DNA from: Pseudooceanicola antarcticus
GTDB lineage: Bacteria > Pseudomonadota > Alphaproteobacteria > Rhodobacterales > Rhodobacteraceae
DNA length: 64,000 bases
Assembly (NCBI RefSeq): GCF_900215355.1
Contig: NZ_OBEA01000007.1
Coordinates: forward strand, 124,001 to 188,000
Direction of reading: 5' to 3'
Shown: positions 9,213 to 19,918 of the stretch, one piece after another
Position numbering within the stretch: the first letter of the stretch is position 1
Layout of the letters: every line of letters starts with the position of its first letter
Program-made: the position numbers and the translations under genes
The notes under the pieces: generated by a model
The model's database searches: none
What the model saw: only the letters and a program-made list of their open reading frames with translations
Told to the model about the DNA's origin: nothing

Positions 9213-9767
9213 TTACCAGTCGATGAAGTCCAGGAAGTCGCCAAGGACGTATTCCCATTCATCCATGGCCCCCTCGAAAACCGACGCCGGGATACCGTTG
9301 CCGGTCAGCATGTAGCTCTCAAGGAAGGGGTCGCCCTCGTCGTCGACGTAGGCGCCTGCCACCACGGTCTTGCGGTTCCACTCGTTGATCTGCGCCGGAG
9401 TCATCGGCTGATCCCGGTCAAACCCGGCAGAGAACATAAGGGAGTCGCAGTCCCTGTTGTCGAGGCAGCCGTAGAAATAGAGGCTGAACCCGACGCCCGC
9501 CGCAGAGGTGTGGATGATGGGATCACCGGCGCTGTCCACGTCCAGCTCGGCGCGATAGCCAAGGTCCTGCAGCAGCGACACCAGCCCCGCGGGCTCACGC
9601 GCCGAGACCATGCCCTGGCCGACCTCAGAGCCGGAGCCATTCCCCGCCGCCCGCGCGACAGAGCCAATGGCATCGCCGATCAGACCTCCGGTCGACTTGG
9701 CCAGCACCGGCTGGGCCATCGCGGCCAGCAGAACCGCGGAAACCGCGTAGCGATGAAATGGGGACAT
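9213..9767 (-). CDS. YbjN-domain secreted protein
   Basis: A 184-residue protein with an N-terminal signal peptide (residues 1 to about 23, ending QPVLAKS) and a YbjN-like sensory-transduction fold: a short helical start (REPAGLVSLLQDLGYRAEL) followed by alternating strands and a C-terminal acidic tail ending FLDFIDW. An in-frame upstream start at 9815 exists, but the ATG at 9767 has GAGG six bases upstream and starts exactly at the signal peptide. The biochemical role of YbjN proteins is poorly defined. It is transcribed in the same direction as rpoD, but the rpoD terminator lies between them. Confidence 0.7.
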   Translation of the reverse strand: MSPFHRYAVSAVLLAAMAQPVLAKSTGGLIGDAIGSVARAAGNGSGSEVGQGMVSAREPAGLVSLLQDLGYRAELDVDSAGDPIIHTSAAGVGFSLYFYGCLDNRDCDSLMFSAGFDRDQPMTPAQINEWNRKTVVAGAYVDDEGDPFLESYMLTGNGIPASVFEGAMDEWEYVLGDFLDFIDW

Positions 9768-9875
9768 GGGAAACCTCGTTCTGTCTTCTGAATGCGCCCT
9801 CCATGCCCGGCACATCGGCGATGCGCAAGCGGGTCATCTTCGCATCACCTGCCCGATCCCGGCCATCGGGCAAAG

Positions 9876-9912
9876 AAAAACCCCGCGCTCCGGTCCGGGG
9901 CGCGGGGTTTCT
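9876..9912 (-). terminator. Rho-independent terminator of rpoD
   Basis: Eleven-base arms AAACCCCGCGC (9878-9888) and GCGCGGGGTTT (9900-9910) pair perfectly. On the minus strand the stem is followed by a run of Ts (9876-9880 read as A on plus). It starts about 20 bases after the rpoD stop. The flanking T-rich bases on plus suggest it may also work in the other direction. Confidence 0.85.
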
Positions 9913-9932
9913 TTTGGTTCTGTCCGAGACGC

Positions 9933-11906
<1,974 letters not shown>

Positions 11907-11946
11907 GGCGTAACTCCTGCGCAGTGGATGCGGCGGCTAACAGCTG

Positions 11947-11967
11947 TGATTCGGTTGATCCGAATCA
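11947..11967 (-). promoter_or_regulatory. Inverted repeat upstream of rpoD
   Basis: A perfect 8-base dyad TGATTCGG / CCGAATCA around TTGAT, 41-61 bases before the rpoD start. It may be an operator or a 5'-leader hairpin. Both arms contain a GANTC sequence, the CcrM methylation target in alphaproteobacteria. No clear -35/-10 pair could be fixed around it. Confidence 0.4.
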
Positions 11968-12049
11968 ATACCTGCTTTCACCGATTCGCACACCCGTTTA
12001 CCCTGATTTTCTTGAAGAACCCTGTCATTTCGCAAACTTGACCGTACGC

Positions 12050-14029
12050 TCAGCGATTCCGGCGGGGTTTGTCGAAGCGAATCGTCTGCATCAGCGCATC
12101 CAGCGCAGATCGTTCATCACGATTAATCGGGGCTCCGTTCTCTCCGATGTCATATTCCGCGCGGTCTTCCTGAAGGCCGCGCAACGCGTTCTCGCTGGTT
12201 CGGGCCGCATCGCCCAGGCGCCAGGTGATCGCCTCGTCCTCGACATGTTCCATGTCCTGCGTCGCCTCGTCGATCTCGTCGCGCAGGGCCCGTGCCGACT
12301 GCAGCTTGGCGAATTCCTCGCTCAGCGTCATGCGGGCCTGTTCCTCGTCACCCGGATGGCGCACGGGCGGACAGAGCGCCACATGGGTCCGCGAGAGCAA
12401 TTCGTCAAGGGCTTCCGGCCCAAGGGCCGCACTGACACGCTCTGCCAGATCGCCCAGACCGGAGGCCGCATTGGCCAGGATCAGGTCCCGCAACTGGGCA
12501 TGGAGCGGGTCGAGGCACTGCATCCGCAAAAGGTCGGTCTCGTAGTCCTCGGCCACGGCGGGCGTGACCAGCAGAGAGGCCAGGATCACGCCTTCCCGCA
12601 GATGCTCGGTCGCCTCGGGCCTCTGGCCCGCCAGCAGGCTGGCCTTGGTCGAGGCCAGGGGCGTGACGGGTGCGAAACGGTTGCGGGCAAAGTTGCCCTT
12701 GCCGCGTTGGAAGTCCCTGGAGTACCCCCCGCTGCCCTTGCGGGCGGGACGGAAGAGCTCGCGGGTCTTTTCCTTCAGCGCCTGGTCGTAGTGATAGCGC
12801 AGCCCCTCGTCGGGGATCTGCCGCGTCGCATCGCGCAGCGCCCGGTCCAGGGCGGCGCGGCGGTCGGGGCTGTCGAAGCTCCTGCCCTCGGTCTCGCGCT
12901 GCCAGAGCAGTTCGACCAGCGGCAGGGCGGCAGAGAGCTGGGCCTCCATGCCCGAGCGCCCCTTGGATTTCAGCAGCTCGTCCGGGTCCTGCCCCTCGGG
13001 CATCAGCACGAAGCGCACCGAACGCCCGACCGAAAGCTTGGGCAGCGCCAGGTCCATCACCTTGCGCGCCGCCCGCAGGCCCGCCTTGTCACCGTCCAGC
13101 GCCACCAGCGGCTCGGGCGAGATGCGCCAGAGCATGTCCAGCTGGGTCTCGGTCACCGCGGTGCCAAGCGGCGCCACGGCGCCGGTGAACCCGGCTTCCG
13201 ACAGGGCGATGACATCCATGTAGCCCTCGGCCACGATCAGCGGCTGGCCCTTGCCGACCGCCTCGCGCGCGGGGCCGTGGTTGTACAGCGTCCGCCCCTT
13301 GTCGAAGAGCTGGGTTTCAGGCGAATTCAGGTACTTGGCATTGTCGTTCGGGTCCATCGCCCGGCCGCCGAAGGCAATGCAGCGCCCCCGCGTGTCGCGG
13401 ATCGGGAACATGATGCGGTTGCGGAAGACATCATAGGGCTTGCCCCCCTTCTGCGAGGGCTTGGCCAGGCCACAGGCCATGATCTCGTCGGGCTTGGCGC
13501 CCTTTCCGATCAGGTGATCCCAGAGTCCCTGCCAGGCGTCCGGTGCAAAGCCCAGGTTCCAGCGCTCGCGCGCCGCCTGGTCGAGACCGCGCCGGTCCAG
13601 GTATTCCGAGGCATCGCGCCCCGCCCCGCCGCGCAGGCAGAGCGAGAAGAACTTCACCGCCTCTTCCATCAGGTCGGTCAGAGAGGCCCGTTTCTCGGCC
13701 TTCTTGGCCGCCTGGGGGTCGCGTTCGGGCAGCGGCATCCCGGCCTCGCGGGCGAGGATCTCGATGGCTTCCATGAACTCGACATTCTCGGTCTTGCGCA
13801 CGAAGGAAATCGCGTCGCCCTTCTCGTGGCAGCCGAAGCAGTAGTAGAATCCCTTGCGGTCATCGACGTGGAAACTGGCGGTCTTTTCCTGGTGGAAGGG
13901 GCACGGCGCCCACATGTCGCCTTTCGACGGCACGGATTTGCGGTTGTCCCACAGGACCTTGCGCCCTGCCACCTGCGACAGGGAGATTCGATTCCGCAAT
14001 TCGTCGAGGAAGGAAGGGTCCAGCTTCAT
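12050..14029 (-). CDS. dnaG: DNA primase DnaG
   Basis: A 659-residue primase. The N-terminal CHC2 zinc-binding domain shows CPFH (about 42-45) and CFGC (about 64-67). The catalytic TOPRIM core shows VAEGYMDVIAL with the conserved Glu, and ALDGDKAG with the DxD-like acidic pair. The C-terminal third, which would bind DnaB helicase, is less conserved, as usual. It synthesises RNA primers at the replication fork. The ribosome site before the ATG is weak. rpoD follows, so the two probably belong to a macromolecular-synthesis type operon, although rpoD may also have its own promoter in the 143-base gap. Confidence 0.97.
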   Translation of the reverse strand: MKLDPSFLDELRNRISLSQVAGRKVLWDNRKSVPSKGDMWAPCPFHQEKTASFHVDDRKGFYYCFGCHEKGDAISFVRKTENVEFMEAIEILAREAGMPLPERDPQAAKKAEKRASLTDLMEEAVKFFSLCLRGGAGRDASEYLDRRGLDQAARERWNLGFAPDAWQGLWDHLIGKGAKPDEIMACGLAKPSQKGGKPYDVFRNRIMFPIRDTRGRCIAFGGRAMDPNDNAKYLNSPETQLFDKGRTLYNHGPAREAVGKGQPLIVAEGYMDVIALSEAGFTGAVAPLGTAVTETQLDMLWRISPEPLVALDGDKAGLRAARKVMDLALPKLSVGRSVRFVLMPEGQDPDELLKSKGRSGMEAQLSAALPLVELLWQRETEGRSFDSPDRRAALDRALRDATRQIPDEGLRYHYDQALKEKTRELFRPARKGSGGYSRDFQRGKGNFARNRFAPVTPLASTKASLLAGQRPEATEHLREGVILASLLVTPAVAEDYETDLLRMQCLDPLHAQLRDLILANAASGLGDLAERVSAALGPEALDELLSRTHVALCPPVRHPGDEEQARMTLSEEFAKLQSARALRDEIDEATQDMEHVEDEAITWRLGDAARTSENALRGLQEDRAEYDIGENGAPINRDERSALDALMQTIRFDKPRRNR

Positions 14030-14109
14030 GGCCCAAATATCGGCCCTTGCCGCGGCGAAGTCCAGATGGCCCGAGCAGCCCTCCCCCGCGTCAGCGGCAA
14101 AGGGTTAAT

Positions 14110-14125
14110 CCCCTGACCTCAGGGG
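14110..14125 (-). terminator. Short hairpin after soxG
   Basis: CCCCTGACCTCAGGGG is self-complementary (six-pair stem with an ACCT loop), 35 bases past the soxG stop. No T-run follows on the minus strand. It is a possible terminator of the sox operon. Confidence 0.35.
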
Positions 14126-14159
14126 CTGCGCCTGCCCGTCTGCGTCCAAGCCCGCCGGT

Positions 14160-14714
14160 TCACAGGGCCTGCCGCGCCGCGACCGCCTCCAGCGTGTCTT
14201 TCAGCTCGTGCAGCAGGGTCTGAGCCATGGAGCGGAAGACCATCAGCCGGAAGGCCTCGGATCCGACGCGGGTCAGAGAGCCCATCATATGCGCGATCTC
14301 GCTGCGCGCGGTGGCCCCCAGGGGCAGGCTCGCATCGCGCAGATCGAGCGGAGTCAGCCGGGCCAGCACCTGCCGCGCCAGGGGCCCCTCCAGCAGGACC
14401 GAGGTCCAGGCATCGGATTGTTCGGTGAGCGTCGCGGCGCCGGCGAGCAGAGGCGAGGGCGCGGGACCGATGAGCATGTATTGCCCCAGGCCGAACCACA
14501 GGCATTCCCCCTCGTCAGAGCTCACCCGCCCGCCGGGGTCAGGCAGGTCCAACCCGTGGTGCTTCCGCAGCGCCTTGGCCAGTGCCGCATGACCGGGGCC
14601 CGGCATCAGCGAGGTCATGCGCGGCATCGGCAGCACGTCGATCCGGGTATCGCCCAGGACCAGCGCCTCGCCCTGCGGCAGGGCGTTCTGGGCTTTCAGC
14701 ATCGGCTCAGCCAC
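14160..14714 (-). CDS. soxG: Sarcosine oxidase gamma subunit
   Basis: A 184-residue SoxG-family protein, the small structural subunit of heterotetrameric sarcosine oxidase. It has the family pattern of a central GECLWFGLGQYMLIG segment and a C-terminal MVFRSMAQTLLHELKDTLEA helix. I chose the GTG at 14714 because AAGGGGAG lies seven bases upstream and the gene then overlaps the soxA stop by eight bases. The alternative is the ATG at 14702. It is the last gene of soxBDAG. Confidence 0.88.
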   Translation of the reverse strand: MAEPMLKAQNALPQGEALVLGDTRIDVLPMPRMTSLMPGPGHAALAKALRKHHGLDLPDPGGRVSSDEGECLWFGLGQYMLIGPAPSPLLAGAATLTEQSDAWTSVLLEGPLARQVLARLTPLDLRDASLPLGATARSEIAHMMGSLTRVGSEAFRLMVFRSMAQTLLHELKDTLEAVAARQAL

Positions 14715-17640
14715 GGGTTCTCTCCCCTTCCGGATCAAGGAAACAGGTCTCGCAGACCTCGCAGATCGTCACCGCCTCGCGCAAGTGGTCAACCAGGCGG
14801 AGGTGTTCGCCGATCCGCTCCGGCCCCGATTTCAGGAAGCCAAGGGCGATGGTCTCGCCCAGCGTCGGCGAGTAGCAGGACGAGGTGACGTAGCCCTGGG
14901 CATTCTCGCGCACCGCCTCGTCGCCCTCGTTGAACAGGAAGGCGCCGGGCGGGATCATCTTCGAGGCTCCGACGGGGCGCAGACCGATCAGGCGCTCGCG
15001 GTCCTCGGCCAGCAGACCGGGCCGGGAGGCCGCCGCCTTGCAGATGAAGCTCTTCGAGGGAGACATCCAGCGCTCCAGGCCAAGGTCGAAGGCGGTGGTG
15101 CGACCGTGCAGCTCGGCATGGGTCAGGAAGCCCTTCTCGATCCTGAGCACGTTCAGCGCCTCCATCCCGTAGGCGCCGCCGCCGCGGGCCTCGGCCATGC
15201 CGACCAGCCGGGTGAAGAGGCTTTCGCCGTAGCGCGCGGGCACGGCGATCTCGTAGGCCAGTTCACCCGAGAAGGAGATGCGGAAGAGCCGCCCCTCGAC
15301 CCCGCCGATCTCGATGGGCATGGTGCCCATGAAGGACAGCGCCGCATCGGACAGGTCACGGCCAAGCAGCTCTTCCAGCAGGGCACGGGATTGCGGCCCG
15401 GCGACGGCGAACTGGGCCCATTGCTCGGTCACCGAGATCAGGCGCACGTCCCAGCCGGGCACCAAGACCTGCGAAACGAACTCAAGATGCCCCATCACCT
15501 CGCCCGCCGCGGCGGTGGTGGTGGTCATGACGAAATGCTCGGGACCGATCCGCGCGGTGGTGCCGTCGTCCATGACGTGGCCATCCTCGCGCAGCATCAC
15601 GCCGTAGCGCGCCCGCCCCTCCTTCAGGGTCGAGAAGGTGTTGGTATAGACCAGGTCCAGGAAGCGCGCCGCGTCCCTGCCCTGCAGGTCGATCTTGCCC
15701 AGGGTCGAGACATCGGCCACCCCGACCGCCTCGCGCACATGGGCGACCTCGCGGTCACAGCTCTGCCGCCAGTGCTTTTCGCCGGTGCGGGGGAAGTAGC
15801 TGGGGCGGTACCACAGCCCGGCCTCGATCATCGGCGCGGACATGGCAAGGCTTTGCGCGTGGCTGGTGGTCAGCCGTTCCGGCGCGAACCCCTTGCCCTT
15901 GCCGCCCGCACCAAGCGCCGCGATCGGCACCGGGACGTAGGGAGGGCGGTAGGTGGTGATGCCGGTGGCCGCCACGTCGCGGCCCGTCGCATCGGCCAGC
16001 ACCGCCATCGCCCCGAGGTTCGAGATCTTGCCCTGGTCCGGCGCCATGCCCTGGGTGGTGTAGCGCTTCATGTGTTCGACCGAGCGGAAGTTCTCGGAAG
16101 CGGCCTGGCGCACGTCCTTGACCGTCACGTCATTGGCGAGGTCCAGCCAGGCGCGGCCATTGCCGGCGACGGCCCAGAGCGGCTGCACGCCGTAGCCCTG
16201 TTCCCCGGCCTGCGGCAGATCCAGGGGCGGCACCGAAAGACCCAGAGTTTCCAGCGCCTTGCCTGCCGCCTCGGCGCCCGAGGCGAGACAGCCCGCGGTG
16301 GTGAAGATCCCCGTGGCCGCGCCCGCCACCTGCATGCCCGGCACCACGCCGGGGCGCGGCAGGAAGGCCGCCAACGTCTCTGACCACTCGGGCCGGCCGT
16401 TCAGGTGGCAGGTCAGGTGCAGCGAGGGGTTCCAGCCGCCCGAGACCGCCAGCGCATCGCTTTGCAGCTTCACCTCGCCCGAGGGTGTCCGGATCGAGAC
16501 CGCCTCGAGCCCCATGCGGCCCGAGGCCCGTGTGACCTGCGCGCCTGCATAGAAGGGCAGATCGAGGTCAGTCGCGGCACCGGGACGCGAGTCGACCAGC
16601 CCCGCCACATGGACACCAGCCGCCAGCAGATCGCGCGCGGTGCGATGCGCATCGTCGTTGTTGCCGAAGACCGTCACCGCATCTCCGGGCGCCACGGCGT
16701 AACGGTTGAGATAGCTGCGCATCGCGCCCGCAAGCATCACGCCGGGGCGGTCGTTGTCCTGGAAGGCCACGGGCCGCTCCAGCGCCCCCGCCGCCAGTAC
16801 CGAGGCCTTCGCCGCGATCCGCCAGAAACAATCCAACGGCAGGGGGCCGGGACGGTGCTTCATGTGGCGACCGACGCGCTCCAGCGCGCCGAAGGTGCCC
16901 TGATCGTAGACGCCGGTGACCGTGGTGCGGATCATGATCCGCACGTTGTCCATCGCCTCAAGCTCGGCCAAAGTCGCGGCGACCCACTCCATGGCAGGCG
17001 CCCCGGCAATCTCTTCGACCTCGGACAGCAGCCGCCCGCCGGGCTCGTGGTCTTCGTCACACAGGATCACATCCGCCCCGGCGCGGCCCGCCTGCAGGGC
17101 CACCATCAAACCGGCAGGACCACCGCCGATCACCAGCAGATCACAATGGGCAAAGGCCTTTTCGTTCGGCTCGGGGTCGGGCTGGCCCGAAAGCGCCCCC
17201 AGCCCCGCCGCGCGCCGGATCGCCGGCTCGTAAAGCCATTCCCAGGCCTTCCGCGGCCACATGAAGGTCTTGTAGTAGAAGCCCGCGCCGAGGAAATCGG
17301 CGAAGAGGTCGTTCACCTCCAGCAGGTCCCAGTCGAGCGAAGGCCAGCAGTTCTGGCTCTGCGCCTCGAGCCCGTCGAAGAGCTCCTGCATCGTGGCGCG
17401 GACATTGGGCTCCCTGCGCGCCCCGGCGCCAAGGGTCACCAGCGCATTGGGTTCTTCCGAGCCGGCGCTGAAGACGCCGCGCGGGCGGTGGTACTTGAAA
17501 CTGCGCCCGACCACCTTCTGACCCGAGGCCAGCAGAGCCGAGGCCAGCGTATCGCCCGGATGGCCCGACAGTGCGCGGCCGTCAAAGGTGAAACTGACCG
17601 CGCGGGAGCGATCGATGCGTCCGCCCTTGGAAAGCCTCAT
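14707..17640 (-). CDS. soxA: Sarcosine oxidase alpha subunit
   Basis: A 977-residue large subunit of tetrahydrofolate-dependent heterotetrameric sarcosine oxidase. An N-terminal ferredoxin-like domain is followed by the NAD/FAD-binding Rossmann motif LLVIGGGPAGLMVALQAG (about 165-185) and a C-terminal GcvT-like aminomethyltransferase half from about residue 600 that binds folate. The enzyme demethylates sarcosine to glycine, giving 5,10-methylene-THF and H2O2. It is full length compared with family members (about 970-1000). ATGA overlap with soxD. Confidence 0.95.
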   Translation of the reverse strand: MRLSKGGRIDRSRAVSFTFDGRALSGHPGDTLASALLASGQKVVGRSFKYHRPRGVFSAGSEEPNALVTLGAGARREPNVRATMQELFDGLEAQSQNCWPSLDWDLLEVNDLFADFLGAGFYYKTFMWPRKAWEWLYEPAIRRAAGLGALSGQPDPEPNEKAFAHCDLLVIGGGPAGLMVALQAGRAGADVILCDEDHEPGGRLLSEVEEIAGAPAMEWVAATLAELEAMDNVRIMIRTTVTGVYDQGTFGALERVGRHMKHRPGPLPLDCFWRIAAKASVLAAGALERPVAFQDNDRPGVMLAGAMRSYLNRYAVAPGDAVTVFGNNDDAHRTARDLLAAGVHVAGLVDSRPGAATDLDLPFYAGAQVTRASGRMGLEAVSIRTPSGEVKLQSDALAVSGGWNPSLHLTCHLNGRPEWSETLAAFLPRPGVVPGMQVAGAATGIFTTAGCLASGAEAAGKALETLGLSVPPLDLPQAGEQGYGVQPLWAVAGNGRAWLDLANDVTVKDVRQAASENFRSVEHMKRYTTQGMAPDQGKISNLGAMAVLADATGRDVAATGITTYRPPYVPVPIAALGAGGKGKGFAPERLTTSHAQSLAMSAPMIEAGLWYRPSYFPRTGEKHWRQSCDREVAHVREAVGVADVSTLGKIDLQGRDAARFLDLVYTNTFSTLKEGRARYGVMLREDGHVMDDGTTARIGPEHFVMTTTTAAAGEVMGHLEFVSQVLVPGWDVRLISVTEQWAQFAVAGPQSRALLEELLGRDLSDAALSFMGTMPIEIGGVEGRLFRISFSGELAYEIAVPARYGESLFTRLVGMAEARGGGAYGMEALNVLRIEKGFLTHAELHGRTTAFDLGLERWMSPSKSFICKAAASRPGLLAEDRERLIGLRPVGASKMIPPGAFLFNEGDEAVRENAQGYVTSSCYSPTLGETIALGFLKSGPERIGEHLRLVDHLREAVTICEVCETCFLDPEGERTRG

Positions 17641-17894
17641 GCCCCCGCCCCCCGCGCCTGCTCGACCGCGAAGATCTCATGGGTGCGCGTGTCCCGCGTC
17701 ACCAGCAGGACCGCGCCGCAGCCCGCAGCATGGGCCCAGTACTCGCGGCTCTCGCCCGCCGGATTGTCGCGCAGGTGAAGGTAATCGTGCCAGGCCTCGT
17801 TCCAGTCATCACCCTCGGGCCGGGCCAGGGCCGCGCCCCGGAAGGTGAACTCGCGCAGATCGCGCGCACCGCAGAGGGGACAAGTCATGCGCAT
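17637..17894 (-). CDS. soxD: Sarcosine oxidase delta subunit
   Basis: An 85-residue zinc-binding small subunit. The N-terminal CPLCG motif (residues 4-8 of MRMTCPLCG) supplies two of the metal ligands, and WAHAAGC supplies further His/Cys candidates. The ATG at 17894 has AAGGGA seven bases upstream. An upstream in-frame start at 17951 would add unrelated sequence. It lies between soxB and soxA and overlaps soxA by four bases, the standard sox order. Confidence 0.9.
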   Translation of the reverse strand: MRMTCPLCGARDLREFTFRGAALARPEGDDWNEAWHDYLHLRDNPAGESREYWAHAAGCGAVLLVTRDTRTHEIFAVEQARGAGA

Positions 17895-17951
17895 GGCACC
17901 ATCCCTTTCATCTTGCTGTTCTCCTGCCCGGCCAAGGGGGCTGCGAGGCAC

Positions 17952-19205
17952 TCAGTGAGTGTTGTGTTGCGCACCGGTGCCCTCCTCGTCCATCAGGCCT
18001 TGGCCGTCGCGGAAGCGCTCGAGCCGGAATCCCGCCGCGCTGTCGTGCGGGCGGTCGGTGGCCAGCAGATGCGCCAGTGCAAAGCCCGAGCCCGGCACGG
18101 CCTTGAAGCCGCCGTAACACCAGCCGCAATCGAGGTAGAGCCCCTCGATATGCGTGCGGTCGATAATGGGCGAGCCATCGGGTGTCATGTCCATGATCCC
18201 GCCCCAGCTTCTGAGCACCCGCGCCTTGCCGATCATCGGCATCAGCGTCATGCCCGCCTCCATCACGTGCTCTGCCGTGGGAAGGTTCCCCCGCTGCGCG
18301 TAGGAGGGGTAGAAGTCGAGGTCTCCGCCGAAGACCAGCCCGCCCTTGTCGGACTGGCTGATGTAGAAATGCCCCATGCCGAAGGTGACCACGTTGTCGA
18401 TCACGGGCTTCAGCCCCTCGGTGACGAAGGCCTGCAGGATGTGGCTTTCGATGGGCAGGCGCAGGCCTGCCATCTGCGCCACCTGCCCCGAGCGCCCGGC
18501 GGTGACGATGGCGACCTTTCGCGCCTTGATCGCGCCGCGAGAGGTCTGCACCCCGGTCACCCGCCCGCCCGAGGTGTCGATACCCGTCACCTCGCAGTTC
18601 TGGATCAGGTCGACGCCGCGCGCACTGGCCCCACGGGCGAATCCCCAGGCCACGGCGTCATGCCGCGCCGTGCCGCCGCGCTTGTGGTGCAGCGCACCGT
18701 AGATCGGAAAGCGCGCCTGATCGTAGTCGAGATAGGGCAAGAGCCGCCGCACGCCCTCGCGGTCCAGCAGTTCCGCATCGTCGCCCTGGTTGATCATCGC
18801 ATTGCCGCGCCGGGCGGCCGCATCGCGCTGCCCGTCCGAGTGGAACAGGTTGATCACCCCGCGCTGCGAATGCATCACGTTGTAATTCAACTCGTTTTCC
18901 AGCCCTTCCCAGAGCTTCAGGGAATGCGAGTAAAATTCGGAATTGCCCGGCAGGAAGTAGTTGGCACGCACGATGGTGGTGTTGCGCCCGACATTGCCGC
19001 CGCCAAGATAGCCCTTCTCCAGCACCGCGACATTGGTCAGCCCGTGTTCCTTTGCCAGGTAGAAGGCCGTTGCCAGGCCATGCCCGCCGCCACCGATGAT
19101 GACGATGTCATAGGCCGGCTTCGGCGCAGGATCACGCCAATGGGGCCCCCAGCCCCGGTTGCCGGTGAGTCCCTCTTTCAGGACGCGCAGCCCGGAAAAC
19201 CGCAT
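17952..19205 (-). CDS. soxB: Sarcosine oxidase beta subunit
   Basis: A 417-residue flavoprotein of the DAO family. The N-terminus MRFSGLRVLKEGLTGN is typical of SoxB, followed by the FAD-binding motif YDIVIIGGGGHGLATAFYL (32-50). The region GALHHKRGGTARHD (170-183) contains the histidines where characterised beta subunits carry covalent FMN. The ATG at 19205 is preceded by AAGGAG. A longer in-frame start at 19361 is not supported. It is the first gene of the operon and is followed by soxD after 57 bases. Confidence 0.95.
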   Translation of the reverse strand: MRFSGLRVLKEGLTGNRGWGPHWRDPAPKPAYDIVIIGGGGHGLATAFYLAKEHGLTNVAVLEKGYLGGGNVGRNTTIVRANYFLPGNSEFYSHSLKLWEGLENELNYNVMHSQRGVINLFHSDGQRDAAARRGNAMINQGDDAELLDREGVRRLLPYLDYDQARFPIYGALHHKRGGTARHDAVAWGFARGASARGVDLIQNCEVTGIDTSGGRVTGVQTSRGAIKARKVAIVTAGRSGQVAQMAGLRLPIESHILQAFVTEGLKPVIDNVVTFGMGHFYISQSDKGGLVFGGDLDFYPSYAQRGNLPTAEHVMEAGMTLMPMIGKARVLRSWGGIMDMTPDGSPIIDRTHIEGLYLDCGWCYGGFKAVPGSGFALAHLLATDRPHDSAAGFRLERFRDGQGLMDEEGTGAQHNTH

Positions 19206-19276
19206 GTCTCGCTCCTTCTGCCTTCCGCCCGAGCTAAGCCTCTCGCGCGCGAATGCGCAATCCCAGCCTCGGGACT

Positions 19277-19297
19277 GCCCAATTTTTCGCCAAAAAT
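19277..19297. promoter_or_regulatory. Possible operator upstream of soxB
   Basis: The dyad ATTTTTCGCCAAAAAT (19282-19297) lies within the 211-base gap between divergent soxB and the flavodoxin-like gene. It overlaps GCCCAATTTTTCGCC (19277-19291), which nearly recurs as GCCCAATTTCCGCC at 21616-21629. It could bind an Lrp- or LysR-type regulator. The assignment is speculative. Confidence 0.25.
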
Positions 19298-19416
19298 GCG
19301 CCTTTCCGCGAGTCTCTGCCGCGTTTTTCTGCACAGCAGAAACTGCGTCGATGACAAACATTCATCAACACGACACACTGGCGTCAAGATGGCCGGGACA
19401 TGACGGGGGACACGGG

Positions 19417-19908
19417 ATGACTTGCCGGATTTTGCTCTATTCGACCACTGGTCAGACCCAGAAGGTCAGCGAGGAGCTGGCCTGGGAACTGGGCGCCCAA
19501 ATGCATGAAATCAACGCCGCACCGCCCGAGAACGGCGTCTTCGGCCGTCTCTTCTCCGGCTTCGCGGCGCTGCTCGCGCGCGGGCTGTCCTACGATGTGC
19601 CTGATCAGCCCTGGGACCGCAGCGACCTGCTGATCCTCGGCGCGCCGATCTGGAACGGACGCGCCGCCCGGCCCCTGCGGCAATGGCTGGAAAGCAGACC
19701 CGCCCTGCCAGAGCGGGTCGCCTTCCTGCTGACCTCGGAGGAGGCCGAGTACCCGGCCCGCGCCATCGAGGATCTGAGCGATCTCACCGGCCGCCAGCCC
19801 GTTGCCGTGCTGCATGTCAGCGAATCCGACATCAGCCGCGGCACCTGGAAGGGCCGGATCGAGCATTTCCTCGACCAATGCGTGGTCCGTTACCACCACA
19901 GCGCCTGA
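19417..19908 (+). CDS. Flavodoxin-like protein
   Basis: A 163-residue protein starting MTCRILLYSTTGQTQKVSEEL. The STTGQT loop matches the FMN-phosphate loop of flavodoxins. A GGGGGA ribosome site lies six bases before the ATG at 19417; an in-frame start at 19159 is possible but would overlap the soxB promoter region. LLILGAPIWNGRAARPLRQWLE resembles the second flavin-contacting loop of flavodoxin-domain reductases. It probably binds FMN and acts as an electron carrier or small quinone/FMN reductase. It is divergent from soxB and convergent with the glutamate dehydrogenase gene. Confidence 0.75.
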   Translation: MTCRILLYSTTGQTQKVSEELAWELGAQMHEINAAPPENGVFGRLFSGFAALLARGLSYDVPDQPWDRSDLLILGAPIWNGRAARPLRQWLESRPALPERVAFLLTSEEAEYPARAIEDLSDLTGRQPVAVLHVSESDISRGTWKGRIEHFLDQCVVRYHHSA

Positions 19909-19918
19909 CGGGCCCCGA

